Shown here one piece after another: positions 18,051-25,625 of a stretch of 64,000 nucleotides of DNA. Positions within the stretch are counted from its first letter, which is position 1. Each line of letters opens with the position of its first letter. The notes below the pieces were generated by a model. That model had not been told where the DNA came from and searched no databases. It was given only the letters and a program-made list of their open reading frames with translations. The stretch lies in contig NZ_JACCBM010000001.1 of NCBI RefSeq assembly GCF_013409865.1, positions 558,001 through 622,000 on the forward strand. The letters run 5' to 3'. This DNA is from Herbiconiux flava. Its GTDB lineage: Bacteria > Actinomycetota > Actinomycetes > Actinomycetales > Microbacteriaceae. The translations under genes were made by a program, and so were the position numbers.

Positions 18051-19539
18051 GTCGACGGATGCGCGGGCCGCCGCTGCGACGGGCCCCCGCCCGGGCGACG
18101 GAACCCGACGGCGCCCGTTCGGGCGGCCCCGTTCGGTGCGGGCGCGCATCACGCTGATCACCACGCTCGTGGTGGCCGTCTCGGCGGGCCTCGGTGGGGC
18201 GGGATTCGCGCTCGTGCTGTCGCAGAGTCTGCTCGACCAGGCGACGACCGCCGCCGAGCTCGAGCTCGACCGGTTCGAGGCCGCGGTCGACACGGGTGGG
18301 CCCGGTTCGCTCGCCGAGCTCGACGGGTACGCCCAGGTCGTGCGCGACGGGGCGGTGGTGGGCGCGACCGACGAGCTCGAGGACGTGGCGCCGCTCGCCG
18401 GGTCCGGCCCCTCCGGCTCCCCCGGCCCGTCGGGCTCGTCCGGCGGTGACGACGACTCGGGCGACGACGATCCCGGGGGCCCCGGCATCACCGGTGACCG
18501 CGGCACGTCCGACGCCGGCGACCTCACCGGGCGGGTGGTCTCGGTGCCGGGCGACGACGACCGCCTCGTGGTCGCGGCGAAGGAGGTCGACGACGGGCTG
18601 CTCGTCGCCGGCGTCGACGACGGGCCGCGCACCGAGGCCGTCGGCACCACGGTCGTTCTGCTGCTCGTCGCCGTGCCGCTGCTCGTCGCCGCCATGGCCC
18701 TCGTGACCTGGCTCGCCGTGGGGAGGGCGCTGCGGCCGGTCGAGCGCATCCGTCTGGACACCGAGCAGGTCACCGCCGCCGACCTCGGCCGCCGCATCGC
18801 CGCTCCCGGATCGGGCGACGAGATCGACCGCCTCGCCCAGACCATGAACCGCATGCTCGAGCGCCTCGACGAGAGCCAGCGCCGGCAGCGCCGCTTCGTG
18901 TCCGACGCCTCGCACGAGCTGCGCTCCCCCATCAGCGCCCTGCGCCAGAACGCCGAGGTCGCGCTCGCCTACCCCGACCGCCTGCCGGTCGAGCGCCTCG
19001 GGCGCACGGTCGCCGAGGAGTCCGCGCGAATGGCCGAGCTCGTCGACGGCCTGCTGCTGCTCGCGCGCGCGGATGAGCGGGGCCTGGTTCCGGATGCGCG
19101 CGACGTCGACCTCGACGACCTCGCCCTCGCCGAGGCGCGGCGGCTCCGCGCGCTCGCTCCCCAGCTCACGGTCGACGCGACCGGCGTCTCGGCAACACGC
19201 GTGCGCGGCGACTCCCGGATGCTCGAGCGAGCCCTCCGCAACCTCGGCGACAACGCGGCGCGGCACGCCCGCGGGCGCATCGCGATCTCGTGCACCGTCC
19301 TCGACGGCGCCGCCGTGCTCACCGTGGACGACGACGGACCGGGCATCCCCCCCGACGAGCGCGAGCGCGTGTTCGAGCGCTTCGTGCGGCTCGACGACTC
19401 GCGTGCGCGCGACAGCGGCGGATCGGGCCTCGGCCTGCCGATCGTCGCATCGATCGCGGCGGCGCACGGAGGCGCGGCCACCGCCACGGCGTCGCCCCTC
19501 GGCGGCGCCCGCCTCGAGCTCCGCCTCCCGCCCGCCTGA
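17998..19539 (+). CDS. sensor histidine kinase
   Basis: Membrane-bound histidine kinase, 513 residues from the coupled GTG at 17998 or 501 from ATG 18034; neither has a strong ribosome site. A first membrane span (about 55-80) leads to an extracellular region with an unusual Gly/Ser/Pro/Asp-rich insert, then a second span, a HAMP domain, and the dimerisation helix with phospho-acceptor His306 in SDASHELRSP. The ATP-binding domain shows LRNLGDNAARHA (N box), DDGPGIP (G1) and SGLGLPI (G2). It works with the response regulator just upstream. The first 12 residues come from the tandem duplication if the GTG is used. Confidence 0.92.
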   Translation: MSGPGRGTGWSPMHERAGSTDARAAAATGPRPGDGTRRRPFGRPRSVRARITLITTLVVAVSAGLGGAGFALVLSQSLLDQATTAAELELDRFEAAVDTGGPGSLAELDGYAQVVRDGAVVGATDELEDVAPLAGSGPSGSPGPSGSSGGDDDSGDDDPGGPGITGDRGTSDAGDLTGRVVSVPGDDDRLVVAAKEVDDGLLVAGVDDGPRTEAVGTTVVLLLVAVPLLVAAMALVTWLAVGRALRPVERIRLDTEQVTAADLGRRIAAPGSGDEIDRLAQTMNRMLERLDESQRRQRRFVSDASHELRSPISALRQNAEVALAYPDRLPVERLGRTVAEESARMAELVDGLLLLARADERGLVPDARDVDLDDLALAEARRLRALAPQLTVDATGVSATRVRGDSRMLERALRNLGDNAARHARGRIAISCTVLDGAAVLTVDDDGPGIPPDERERVFERFVRLDDSRARDSGGSGLGLPIVASIAAAHGGAATATASPLGGARLELRLPPA

Positions 19540-19556
19540 CCCCGCCCGCGGCCATC

Positions 19557-19610
19557 GACCCGTCACAAACCGCCCTCTCGATGCGCTGAGAGGGCGATTT
19601 GCGACGGGTC
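19557..19610. repeat. long imperfect inverted repeat
   Basis: Arms of 23 bases (19557-19579 and 19588-19610) pair at 21 of 23 positions around an 8-base loop, 17 bases after the kinase gene. Such a long stem is much larger than a normal terminator. It may terminate the kinase transcript or be a copy of a dispersed palindromic element. Confidence 0.7.
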
Positions 19611-19763
19611 GGTGAGAGAGGGGCCCGCCCGCCCGGACTCCGGTCCCGCAGACGCGGATGGGTGGGTCGCGGCACACCAGGTGCTCCGCGCACGCCTGGG
19701 CGGTGCCGATGCTCCAGAGGACTCGGTGCCGGCCACGCGTGCCCGAAGCCATCGCCCGAGACG

Positions 19764-19798
19764 CGGATGCGGCGCACCGAGGTGGTGCGCCGCATCCG
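19764..19798. terminator. perfect 15-bp hairpin between convergent genes
   Basis: CGGATGCGGCGCACC (19764-19778) and its exact complement (19784-19798) flank a 5-base loop. It lies 46 bases past the GH30 stop codon on that gene's strand and also downstream of the histidine kinase, so it could end both transcripts. No T-run follows on either strand. Confidence 0.65.
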
Positions 19799-19844
19799 GG
19801 TGGGGTAGGACCGGTTCAGGCCGGGTGGACCGGCGTGGGGTAGG

Positions 19845-22800
19845 TCAGGCGCGGCGGTGCCGGCGGAGGCCGAGGGCCAGGGCGCCGAGGAGCAGCGCCA
19901 GGAGGCCTCCCGCCACGAGCGGCAGCGGGGCCGCGCCGGTCGAGGCGAGGCCGCCGGCGCCCGAGCCGCCGGTCCCGCCCGAACCCGCACCGCCGGAGCC
20001 GGAGCCACCCGAGCCCGAGCCGTCGCCGGGAGCTCCGGGCGCGCCGGGAGTCCCGGGCGAACCCGGGGTGCCCGGGGTGCTGGGGTCGCCGGGCGTCCCC
20101 GGGTCGCCCGGCGTGACCGGCGGGTCGACCGCCGCCGCGATGGCGACGGCTGCCGAGTCCGCCGTCCCCACGCGGTACCCGTCCGCGCCTGCGGTCACGC
20201 GCGCCGAGACGGCGTGGTCCGCGTCGTCCGCGACCGGCGTGTAGCCGGGCGAGGTGGCCCCCGCGATCGGAGCCCCGTCGCGCATCCATTGCACCGACGC
20301 ACCCGCAGCAGCAGCCGCCGGGTCGGTCGTCACGACGACCGAGAGCGGCGAGCCGACGCGGTACGCCCCGTCGATCTGGGTGCCCGAGACCACCGCCGAC
20401 ACCGCGACCGCCCGGTCGAAGCGCACCGTGTAGCTGGTGACGCTCACGCCGTCGGGCGCCGTGACGGTCACGGTCGCGACCGCGCCGTTCGCATCCGTCG
20501 CCGGATCGATGGCCACCGTGGCGTCGGTGTCGACCGCGAAGGCCTGCAGCACCGGGATCCGCGACCCCGACGACGGCACCGTGTACGAGGTGGTCGCCGG
20601 GTCGAAGCCCTCGATCGCGACGCCGTCGACCGCGAGTCGGGCGAGCTGCGACACCGTCGAGACGCCGGCCGCGGTGGCGTAGATCTCCACCTCCGACACG
20701 ATCATGTGCGTGTCGGGCGCCGCCGTCAGTGCGGCCCGCACCGCCGACGCCTGCACGCCGCCGAGGGCGACGTCGACCACGGGAGCGCTTCCGTCGGGCG
20801 AGACGACGGCGGTCGGAGCATCCGGAGCCGCCACCCAGTCACCCGCGGGCGTGCGGTACTCGACGGTCAGCGAGGTCGGCCAGGTCTCGGAGGACCCGTC
20901 CTTCCAGAAGCGCAGCGTGACGCTGTCGACCGTCTTCACCGAGCCGAGGTCGTAGCTCAGCGTGTCGGATGCACGCTTCGAGCTGCTCACCCAGTTCGAC
21001 CAGCCCTTGTCGTCGAGCACGCGGTTGCGGGTGGCGTCGACGCTGTAACCCGGCTCGGTGAAGGTGGCCGAGGCGGTCGTCGCCGCATCCGGGGCCACGT
21101 TCGAGGAGCCCGGCACCGTCACGATCAGCGAGAGCGTCGCGGGCAGAGCCGGCGCCGCGGGGTCGTTGGAGACCGCCTCGCCCGGCACCGTCACCACGCC
21201 GGGTGACGCGAGGTCGGCCTGGTCGACGCCCGAGAAGTCCCAGGCGACGACGGCGTCGTAGCTCGTCTTGCTCGCGCCGATGCGGGCGGGCACGGTGGCC
21301 GGCGCCGCGTCGATCACGCTCTGCAGCTCGGCCCCCTCGTAGGTGGTCAGCGAGACCGGGTCGGTCGACGTGAAGCCGCCGACCTCCACGGTGACGGATG
21401 CGCTGTCGAACGCCGTGCCGAACGCATCCGTTCCCGAACCGGTCACCGTGACGGTGCCGGGCTGGTTCCAGTCGATGCCGTCCGTGTTCCAGGTGACCGG
21501 CACCGCGATGCCGGCGCCCGAGCCGTAGATCGGGGTGACCGTCGCGGGCAGCACCGGGGCGACGCCCGCGACCGTGTTCACCGTGATCGGCTCGAAGCCC
21601 TGCAGCGCCGTGTCGCGGAAGCCCCACGCCTGGTTGGCGCCGTTGTTCGACTGGTAGACGTTCACCGGGGCGCCCTCGTCGGTCGACTGCCCGGGCACCT
21701 CCAGCGCGGTCGCGGTCTGGGCGTTGACCAGGGACCAGCTCGCGCCGGTCGAGGTGGTGAGGATCCACTGGCTCGAGCGGTCGGCCGCGGCCTGCTCGGG
21801 CGTCTGGTCGCGCAGCACGACTCCGTCGGACGTGGCGGCGAGCACCTGGCCGGTCGCGCCCCGGAGCACGTAGCGCTCGGAGTTGCTGAGGCCGTCGGTG
21901 AGCTTGTCGACCGTCCAGAGCTGGCCGGCCGCGTTCTCGGCGGTGGTGGCGGTGATCACCGCGCCGGGCGCCTCGCCGGTCGCGACGGCGCCGTTCGGCG
22001 TCAGGGCCTTGCCGCTCTGCGTGCCGACGATCTGGTAGGCGGAACCGTCCTGAAGGGGGATCGCCGTGTCGGCCACCCCGCTGACACCCGAGATCACGAA
22101 GGTCGACACCGAGCGGGCGGGAACCGTGACGGTGACCGTCTTCGCGGTCGCGTCGACCGGCACCGCCGCGCCCTCGACGAGGGCGTTCGCCGTCACGTCG
22201 TCGGCGGGCGACTCGGTGGTGACGATCGGGGTGAGGGTGGCTCCGGGAGCGATGGTGCCGAACTCCGCCAGGTCGATCGTGACCGTGCGGTCGCTGGTCG
22301 ACGGGTTCGCGTGCACCAGGGTCACCCCGCTGCCGTCGGCCTTCAGGGCAGTGGTGGTCTGCGCATCCGTCGAGGGGATGATGTGGTCACCGGGGCGGAT
22401 GTAGTGCGTGAAGTTGCGGATCGTGTTGTACTTCGCGTTCGTCTCGACCTTGCAGCTCGGGTCGGCGTCGCCGTCGGCGAGGCGCCGCACGCTGTCGCCG
22501 TCGGCGTTGCAGTCGAAGTCGATCTGCACGCTGCCCCAGTTGAGCTTCTCGACCTTCTCCATGTTGTAGGCGTCCTCGACCGGCTGCCAGAGCACCCAGG
22601 CGCTCGGCTCGAGCTCGCGCAGGTCGTCGGTGATGCGGGCGGCGACGCCCAGGCCGTTGGCGATGTTGGTCTGGTTGTTGACACCGGAGCCGTCCCAGTC
22701 GCCCTCGATCTCGCTCATCCAGAGCGGCTTGCCCGCCGCCTTGGCGATGTCGCGGGCGTAGGGGCGGCCGCCGGTGCCGTAGGTGTGCACGTTCAGCTGG

Positions 22801-23858
22801 TCGACCTCGGCCTTGGCCTCGTCGCTCCAGGTGTTCCAGTTGGTGGCGAAGAGGCCGGGGTTCGTCTCGTCCATCGCCGAGATCACGGCGTCGGTGGTCG
22901 TGGTGTCCTCGGCGAGCTCGGCGGCGAGCGCCTTGATGACCTGGTCCTGCACCTCAGGGCCGATGTGGGCACCCTCCTGGCCGCCCTGCTTCGGCCATCC
23001 GGTCGACTCGTCGATGTTGGTGCCCCAGTAGTTCGTGTTGGGCTCGTTGAAGGGGTCGACGGTGTCGAAGCGGATGCCCTCCTGCTCCTCCACGGACTGG
23101 ACCACCGTCTTCAGGTAGGCCACGTAGTCACCGATCGCCTCGGGCTTCAGCTGCTCGGCGCTCGAGTCGAAGCCGCCGGAGACGAAGCCGCTCTCGGTCA
23201 TGAAGTAGGGCGGGGAGTTGTTGAAGGCCTCCCACTTGGTGATGCGGCTCTTCAGCTGCTCGACCCACCAGCGCTGGGTCTCGTCGGCGGTGAAGTCGTA
23301 GGAGGCCGGGTCGTCGGGGTTCCAGGCGGCGGCGTAGCGGTCGCGGTCGGCGTAGTCGGAGGTGATCGGGCCTTCGGCGTCGCTCGCTCGGAGGTCGGGG
23401 TTCCACCAGCCGTCGACCGCTGCGCCCTGGCGGAGGTAGGGAGGGACGTCGGAGGCGTTGCCACCGCCGATGTTGTAGCGGGCGATGTTGAGGTTCAGGC
23501 CGTCTTCGCCGAAGACCTTGTCGAAGAGGTCCTGGCGGACGTCGGCGGGGTAGTCGCCGGTGGCGTTGGCGAACCAGACGAGGCTGGTGCCCCAGCCCTC
23601 GAAGGCCTGGTTCTGGTAGGCGGGGTTGGGGGTGATGGTGAGGGGGGTCGGGGCTGCGGCTGCTTCTTGCGCGGTGGCGGCCTGTGCAGCTGCTTCTTGC
23701 GCGGTGGCGGCCTGTGCAGCTGCGGGCGCCGCTGCCGGGGCTCCTGTGCGTGAGGGCGAGGCGGAGGCCGCGGCCCCGCCGCCGAGCGCCGAGGCGCCGA
23801 GCAGCAGAGCGATCGACCCCGCCACGGCGGCCGTGCGGGCGCGTGACGACGATGTCAT
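19845..23858 (-). CDS. secreted, wall-anchored multidomain GH30 glycanase (endo-beta-1,6-galactanase-like)
   Basis: 1337-residue surface enzyme. Signal peptide about 1-33, then an Ala-rich stretch holding a repeated QAATAQEAA unit. The GH30 catalytic region (about 72-590) contains FEGWGTSLVWFA, LNIARYNIGGGN, the acid/base Glu272 in PFNEPNTNYWG and the probable nucleophile Glu383 in MSEIEGD; this resembles endo-beta-1,6-galactanases of subfamily 5. Further domains: ricin-type beta-trefoil (about 595-750), two Ig-like domains (about 752-918), an F5/8 type C carbohydrate-binding domain (about 920-1065), a cadherin-like/Ig pair (to about 1236), a Pro/Gly linker, then LASTG, a membrane span and RRHRRA, a class E-type sortase signal. 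ATG 23858 has GAAGGA upstream. Substrate specificity is inferred from motifs and context. Confidence 0.88.
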   Translation of the reverse strand: MTSSSRARTAAVAGSIALLLGASALGGGAAASASPSRTGAPAAAPAAAQAATAQEAAAQAATAQEAAAAPTPLTITPNPAYQNQAFEGWGTSLVWFANATGDYPADVRQDLFDKVFGEDGLNLNIARYNIGGGNASDVPPYLRQGAAVDGWWNPDLRASDAEGPITSDYADRDRYAAAWNPDDPASYDFTADETQRWWVEQLKSRITKWEAFNNSPPYFMTESGFVSGGFDSSAEQLKPEAIGDYVAYLKTVVQSVEEQEGIRFDTVDPFNEPNTNYWGTNIDESTGWPKQGGQEGAHIGPEVQDQVIKALAAELAEDTTTTDAVISAMDETNPGLFATNWNTWSDEAKAEVDQLNVHTYGTGGRPYARDIAKAAGKPLWMSEIEGDWDGSGVNNQTNIANGLGVAARITDDLRELEPSAWVLWQPVEDAYNMEKVEKLNWGSVQIDFDCNADGDSVRRLADGDADPSCKVETNAKYNTIRNFTHYIRPGDHIIPSTDAQTTTALKADGSGVTLVHANPSTSDRTVTIDLAEFGTIAPGATLTPIVTTESPADDVTANALVEGAAVPVDATAKTVTVTVPARSVSTFVISGVSGVADTAIPLQDGSAYQIVGTQSGKALTPNGAVATGEAPGAVITATTAENAAGQLWTVDKLTDGLSNSERYVLRGATGQVLAATSDGVVLRDQTPEQAAADRSSQWILTTSTGASWSLVNAQTATALEVPGQSTDEGAPVNVYQSNNGANQAWGFRDTALQGFEPITVNTVAGVAPVLPATVTPIYGSGAGIAVPVTWNTDGIDWNQPGTVTVTGSGTDAFGTAFDSASVTVEVGGFTSTDPVSLTTYEGAELQSVIDAAPATVPARIGASKTSYDAVVAWDFSGVDQADLASPGVVTVPGEAVSNDPAAPALPATLSLIVTVPGSSNVAPDAATTASATFTEPGYSVDATRNRVLDDKGWSNWVSSSKRASDTLSYDLGSVKTVDSVTLRFWKDGSSETWPTSLTVEYRTPAGDWVAAPDAPTAVVSPDGSAPVVDVALGGVQASAVRAALTAAPDTHMIVSEVEIYATAAGVSTVSQLARLAVDGVAIEGFDPATTSYTVPSSGSRIPVLQAFAVDTDATVAIDPATDANGAVATVTVTAPDGVSVTSYTVRFDRAVAVSAVVSGTQIDGAYRVGSPLSVVVTTDPAAAAAGASVQWMRDGAPIAGATSPGYTPVADDADHAVSARVTAGADGYRVGTADSAAVAIAAAVDPPVTPGDPGTPGDPSTPGTPGSPGTPGAPGAPGDGSGSGGSGSGGAGSGGTGGSGAGGLASTGAAPLPLVAGGLLALLLGALALGLRRHRRA

Positions 23859-23879
23859 GGGAGTCCTTCGTTGGAGTGC

Positions 23880-23895
23880 CTGTTTGCGTGAACAT
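23880..23895. promoter_or_regulatory. LacI-type operator upstream of GH30 gene, proximal copy
   Basis: CTGTTTGCGTGAACAT differs at only two of 16 positions from the operator at 6466-6481. It overlaps the -10 box and start site region of the GH30 promoter, so the LacI protein encoded at 6567 probably represses this gene too. Confidence 0.72.
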
Positions 23896-23923
23896 TGTGA
23901 CACCCCCCGTTGTGGTCACGCAA
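23894..23923 (-). promoter_or_regulatory. GH30 gene promoter
   Basis: On the minus strand TTGCGT (23923-23918) and CACAAT (23899-23894) are 18 bp apart. Both boxes overlap the two operators. The predicted leader is short, about 30 bases, and contains the GAAGGA ribosome site. Confidence 0.5.
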
Positions 23924-23927
23924 ACAT
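23912..23927. promoter_or_regulatory. LacI-type operator upstream of GH30 gene, distal copy
   Basis: Read on the minus strand, ATGTTTGCGTGACCAC matches 12 of 16 bases of the operator at 6466-6481. Its centre is 32 bp from the proximal copy, against 34 bp for the pair at 6.5 kb, so both promoters share the same tandem layout. Confidence 0.65.
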
Positions 23928-24047
23928 TTCGCCCACATCCGTCGAGCCGGATCGTCGCGGGTTGCGGGTGCCCGCCTCCCACACCAGGGTGAAGGGGACG
24001 TCCGGTCGTGACGTCCGTCCGATCGCGAGATGCGTCGAGGGAGCCGT

Positions 24048-24947
24048 ATGAGGGTCACCGTACTGGGGGTGCCGAGCAGCACCGGCGCGTACTGCGTGGG
24101 GGTGGAGAGTGCGCCCGCGGCACTCCGGGAGGCGGGGCTTCTCGACGCTCTTCGCGCTGCCGGCGCCGACGTCGTGGACGCGGGGGATCTGACGACGCGG
24201 TTCTGGCATCCGGATCGGGAGCACCCCTTCGCACAGAACGTGGGCGACGAGGCGGAGTCGATGCGGGAGCTGTCGGCCGCTGCGGCCGGGCTGATCGCCG
24301 ACGGCGAGAGACTGCTCGTGCTCGGCGGGAGCTGCCTGGTCGCCGTCGGGCTCTGCGCCGCCCTGGCGCAACGCGGGGATCGCCCGCGCCTGGTCTACCT
24401 CGACCGTCACCTCGATCTCAACACGCCGCACTCCACCACCGAGGGCTCGCTGAGCTGGATGGGCATGGCCCACGCGCTCGCTCTCGAGGGCGCGGCTCCG
24501 GAACTCGTGTCCGCGGCGGGCGACGCTCCGTTGCTGCAGCCGGCCGACCTCGTGTACCTCGGGGCGGACCCGTCGGGGGCGGCCACCGAGTGGGAGCGCG
24601 AGCAGGTCTCCGCTCTAGGTCTCGCGATCGTCGACCAGACGGCGCTCTGCGACGATCCCGGCAGCGCGGCGCAGCGAGCGCTCGACGCCATGACCGGCGG
24701 GCCGTTCGTCGTCCACCTCGACGTCGACGTCCTCGACTTCCTCGACGCCCCCATCGCCGAGAACGTCAACGGCCGCAACAGCGGGCCCACGATCGCCGTG
24801 CTGGGGAGCGCGCTGTCCGTGCTCCTGCAGCACCCCGACTGCCTCGGGCTGTCCCTCGGCCAGCTCGTCCCGGCGCACGCGGCGTCGGAGCCGACCGCGG
24901 TTCCGCGGCTCATCGCCGCCCTCGTCTCGGCGCTGACGACCGACTGA
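24048..24947 (+). CDS. arginase/agmatinase-like protein with altered metal site
   Basis: 299-residue protein with the ureohydrolase fold signature. Two of the three manganese-binding motifs survive: YLDRHLDLNTP in place of DAHxD, keeping Asp, His and Asp, and HLDVDVLDFLDAP in place of SxDxDxxDP. The first motif, normally GGDHS, reads LGGSCLVAVG and lacks the ligand histidine. Normal arginases use both metals to hydrolyse guanidino groups, so this one may have one metal, another substrate or no enzyme activity. The ATG at 24048 has GAGGGAG upstream; an earlier in-frame ATG lacks one. No arginine genes are nearby. Confidence 0.8.
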   Translation: MRVTVLGVPSSTGAYCVGVESAPAALREAGLLDALRAAGADVVDAGDLTTRFWHPDREHPFAQNVGDEAESMRELSAAAAGLIADGERLLVLGGSCLVAVGLCAALAQRGDRPRLVYLDRHLDLNTPHSTTEGSLSWMGMAHALALEGAAPELVSAAGDAPLLQPADLVYLGADPSGAATEWEREQVSALGLAIVDQTALCDDPGSAAQRALDAMTGGPFVVHLDVDVLDFLDAPIAENVNGRNSGPTIAVLGSALSVLLQHPDCLGLSLGQLVPAHAASEPTAVPRLIAALVSALTTD

Positions 24948-25206
24948 CGCACCGCCTCCGCGTTCGCGTCCCGGCGCTCGCGTGCCCGGCGCTCTCGTTC
25001 GGCCGGGTCAGGGTCGGCGGGTGAGACGGATGATCGGGGCGGGGCGGCTCGACGATGACGTCATGGCGAGCAGCGAGGGGGCGGCGGTCGCGGCGGCGGT
25101 CACGGACGCATCCCAGGCCCGGCGGTGGACGGGGCGGACGGCGTAGGGGAGGCGGGCGGGGTGGGTAGCCCGGCCGATGCGGGCGGCGGGGTGGGCGGGA
25201 CGCCGG

Positions 25207-25473
25207 TCACAGGGCGGTGAAGGAGCCCCAGAAGAAGCCCGAGAGCCAGATGGGAGCCGTCGAGACGATCGCGGTCACGACCGCGGCGATGAGCAGCGCG
25301 ATCAGGGGGACGACGACCGCGAGCAGCACGCCGAGCGAGATGCCCGCCTGGGCCGCGCGCACCCCGGGGCGGTCGGTGACGTCGGTCTCGTTGTCGGCGA
25401 TGAGGCGCGTGAGCTCGTCGGTCTCCGGCGCGGGGCCGGGGAGCGGGGCGGGGGTGCTGCCGGGGTGGGACAT
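25207..25473 (-). CDS. small membrane protein of unknown function
   Basis: 88 residues: a Pro-rich hydrophilic N-terminus (about 1-40), one long hydrophobic segment (about 44-70) and a second short one (about 73-88). No family recognised. It lies downstream of the peptidase gene on the same strand, separated by 152 bases, with a weak ribosome site. The 259 bases between it and the arginase-like gene hold nothing I can name. Confidence 0.6.
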   Translation of the reverse strand: MSHPGSTPAPLPGPAPETDELTRLIADNETDVTDRPGVRAAQAGISLGVLLAVVVPLIALLIAAVVTAIVSTAPIWLSGFFWGSFTAL

Positions 25474-25625
25474 GGTCGTCCCATCCTACGGACGGTGCCC
25501 CCGACACGCCCGTCGCCGGGCCGGAGCCCGCACCCCGGCAAGCCCAAGCCGGGCACGCCGCCGCCCGGTCGGGCGCCTCGGGCGAGGCCGCGGTGCAAGG
25601 GCAGCGGGCAGCGCCCAGCGAGCGT

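Noticed and set aside
17617..19752. 711-codon minus-strand frame opposite the two-component genes
   Set aside because: Low-complexity shadow; the plus strand has all kinase and regulator motifs.
22311..23753. Long plus-strand reading frame opposite the GH30 gene
   Set aside because: Shadow frame of high-GC DNA: Val/Gly/Arg-rich, no domain, while the minus strand has clear catalytic motifs.
24948..25206. Possible gene between the arginase-like and small membrane protein genes
   Set aside because: No frame with sensible composition, start and ribosome site.
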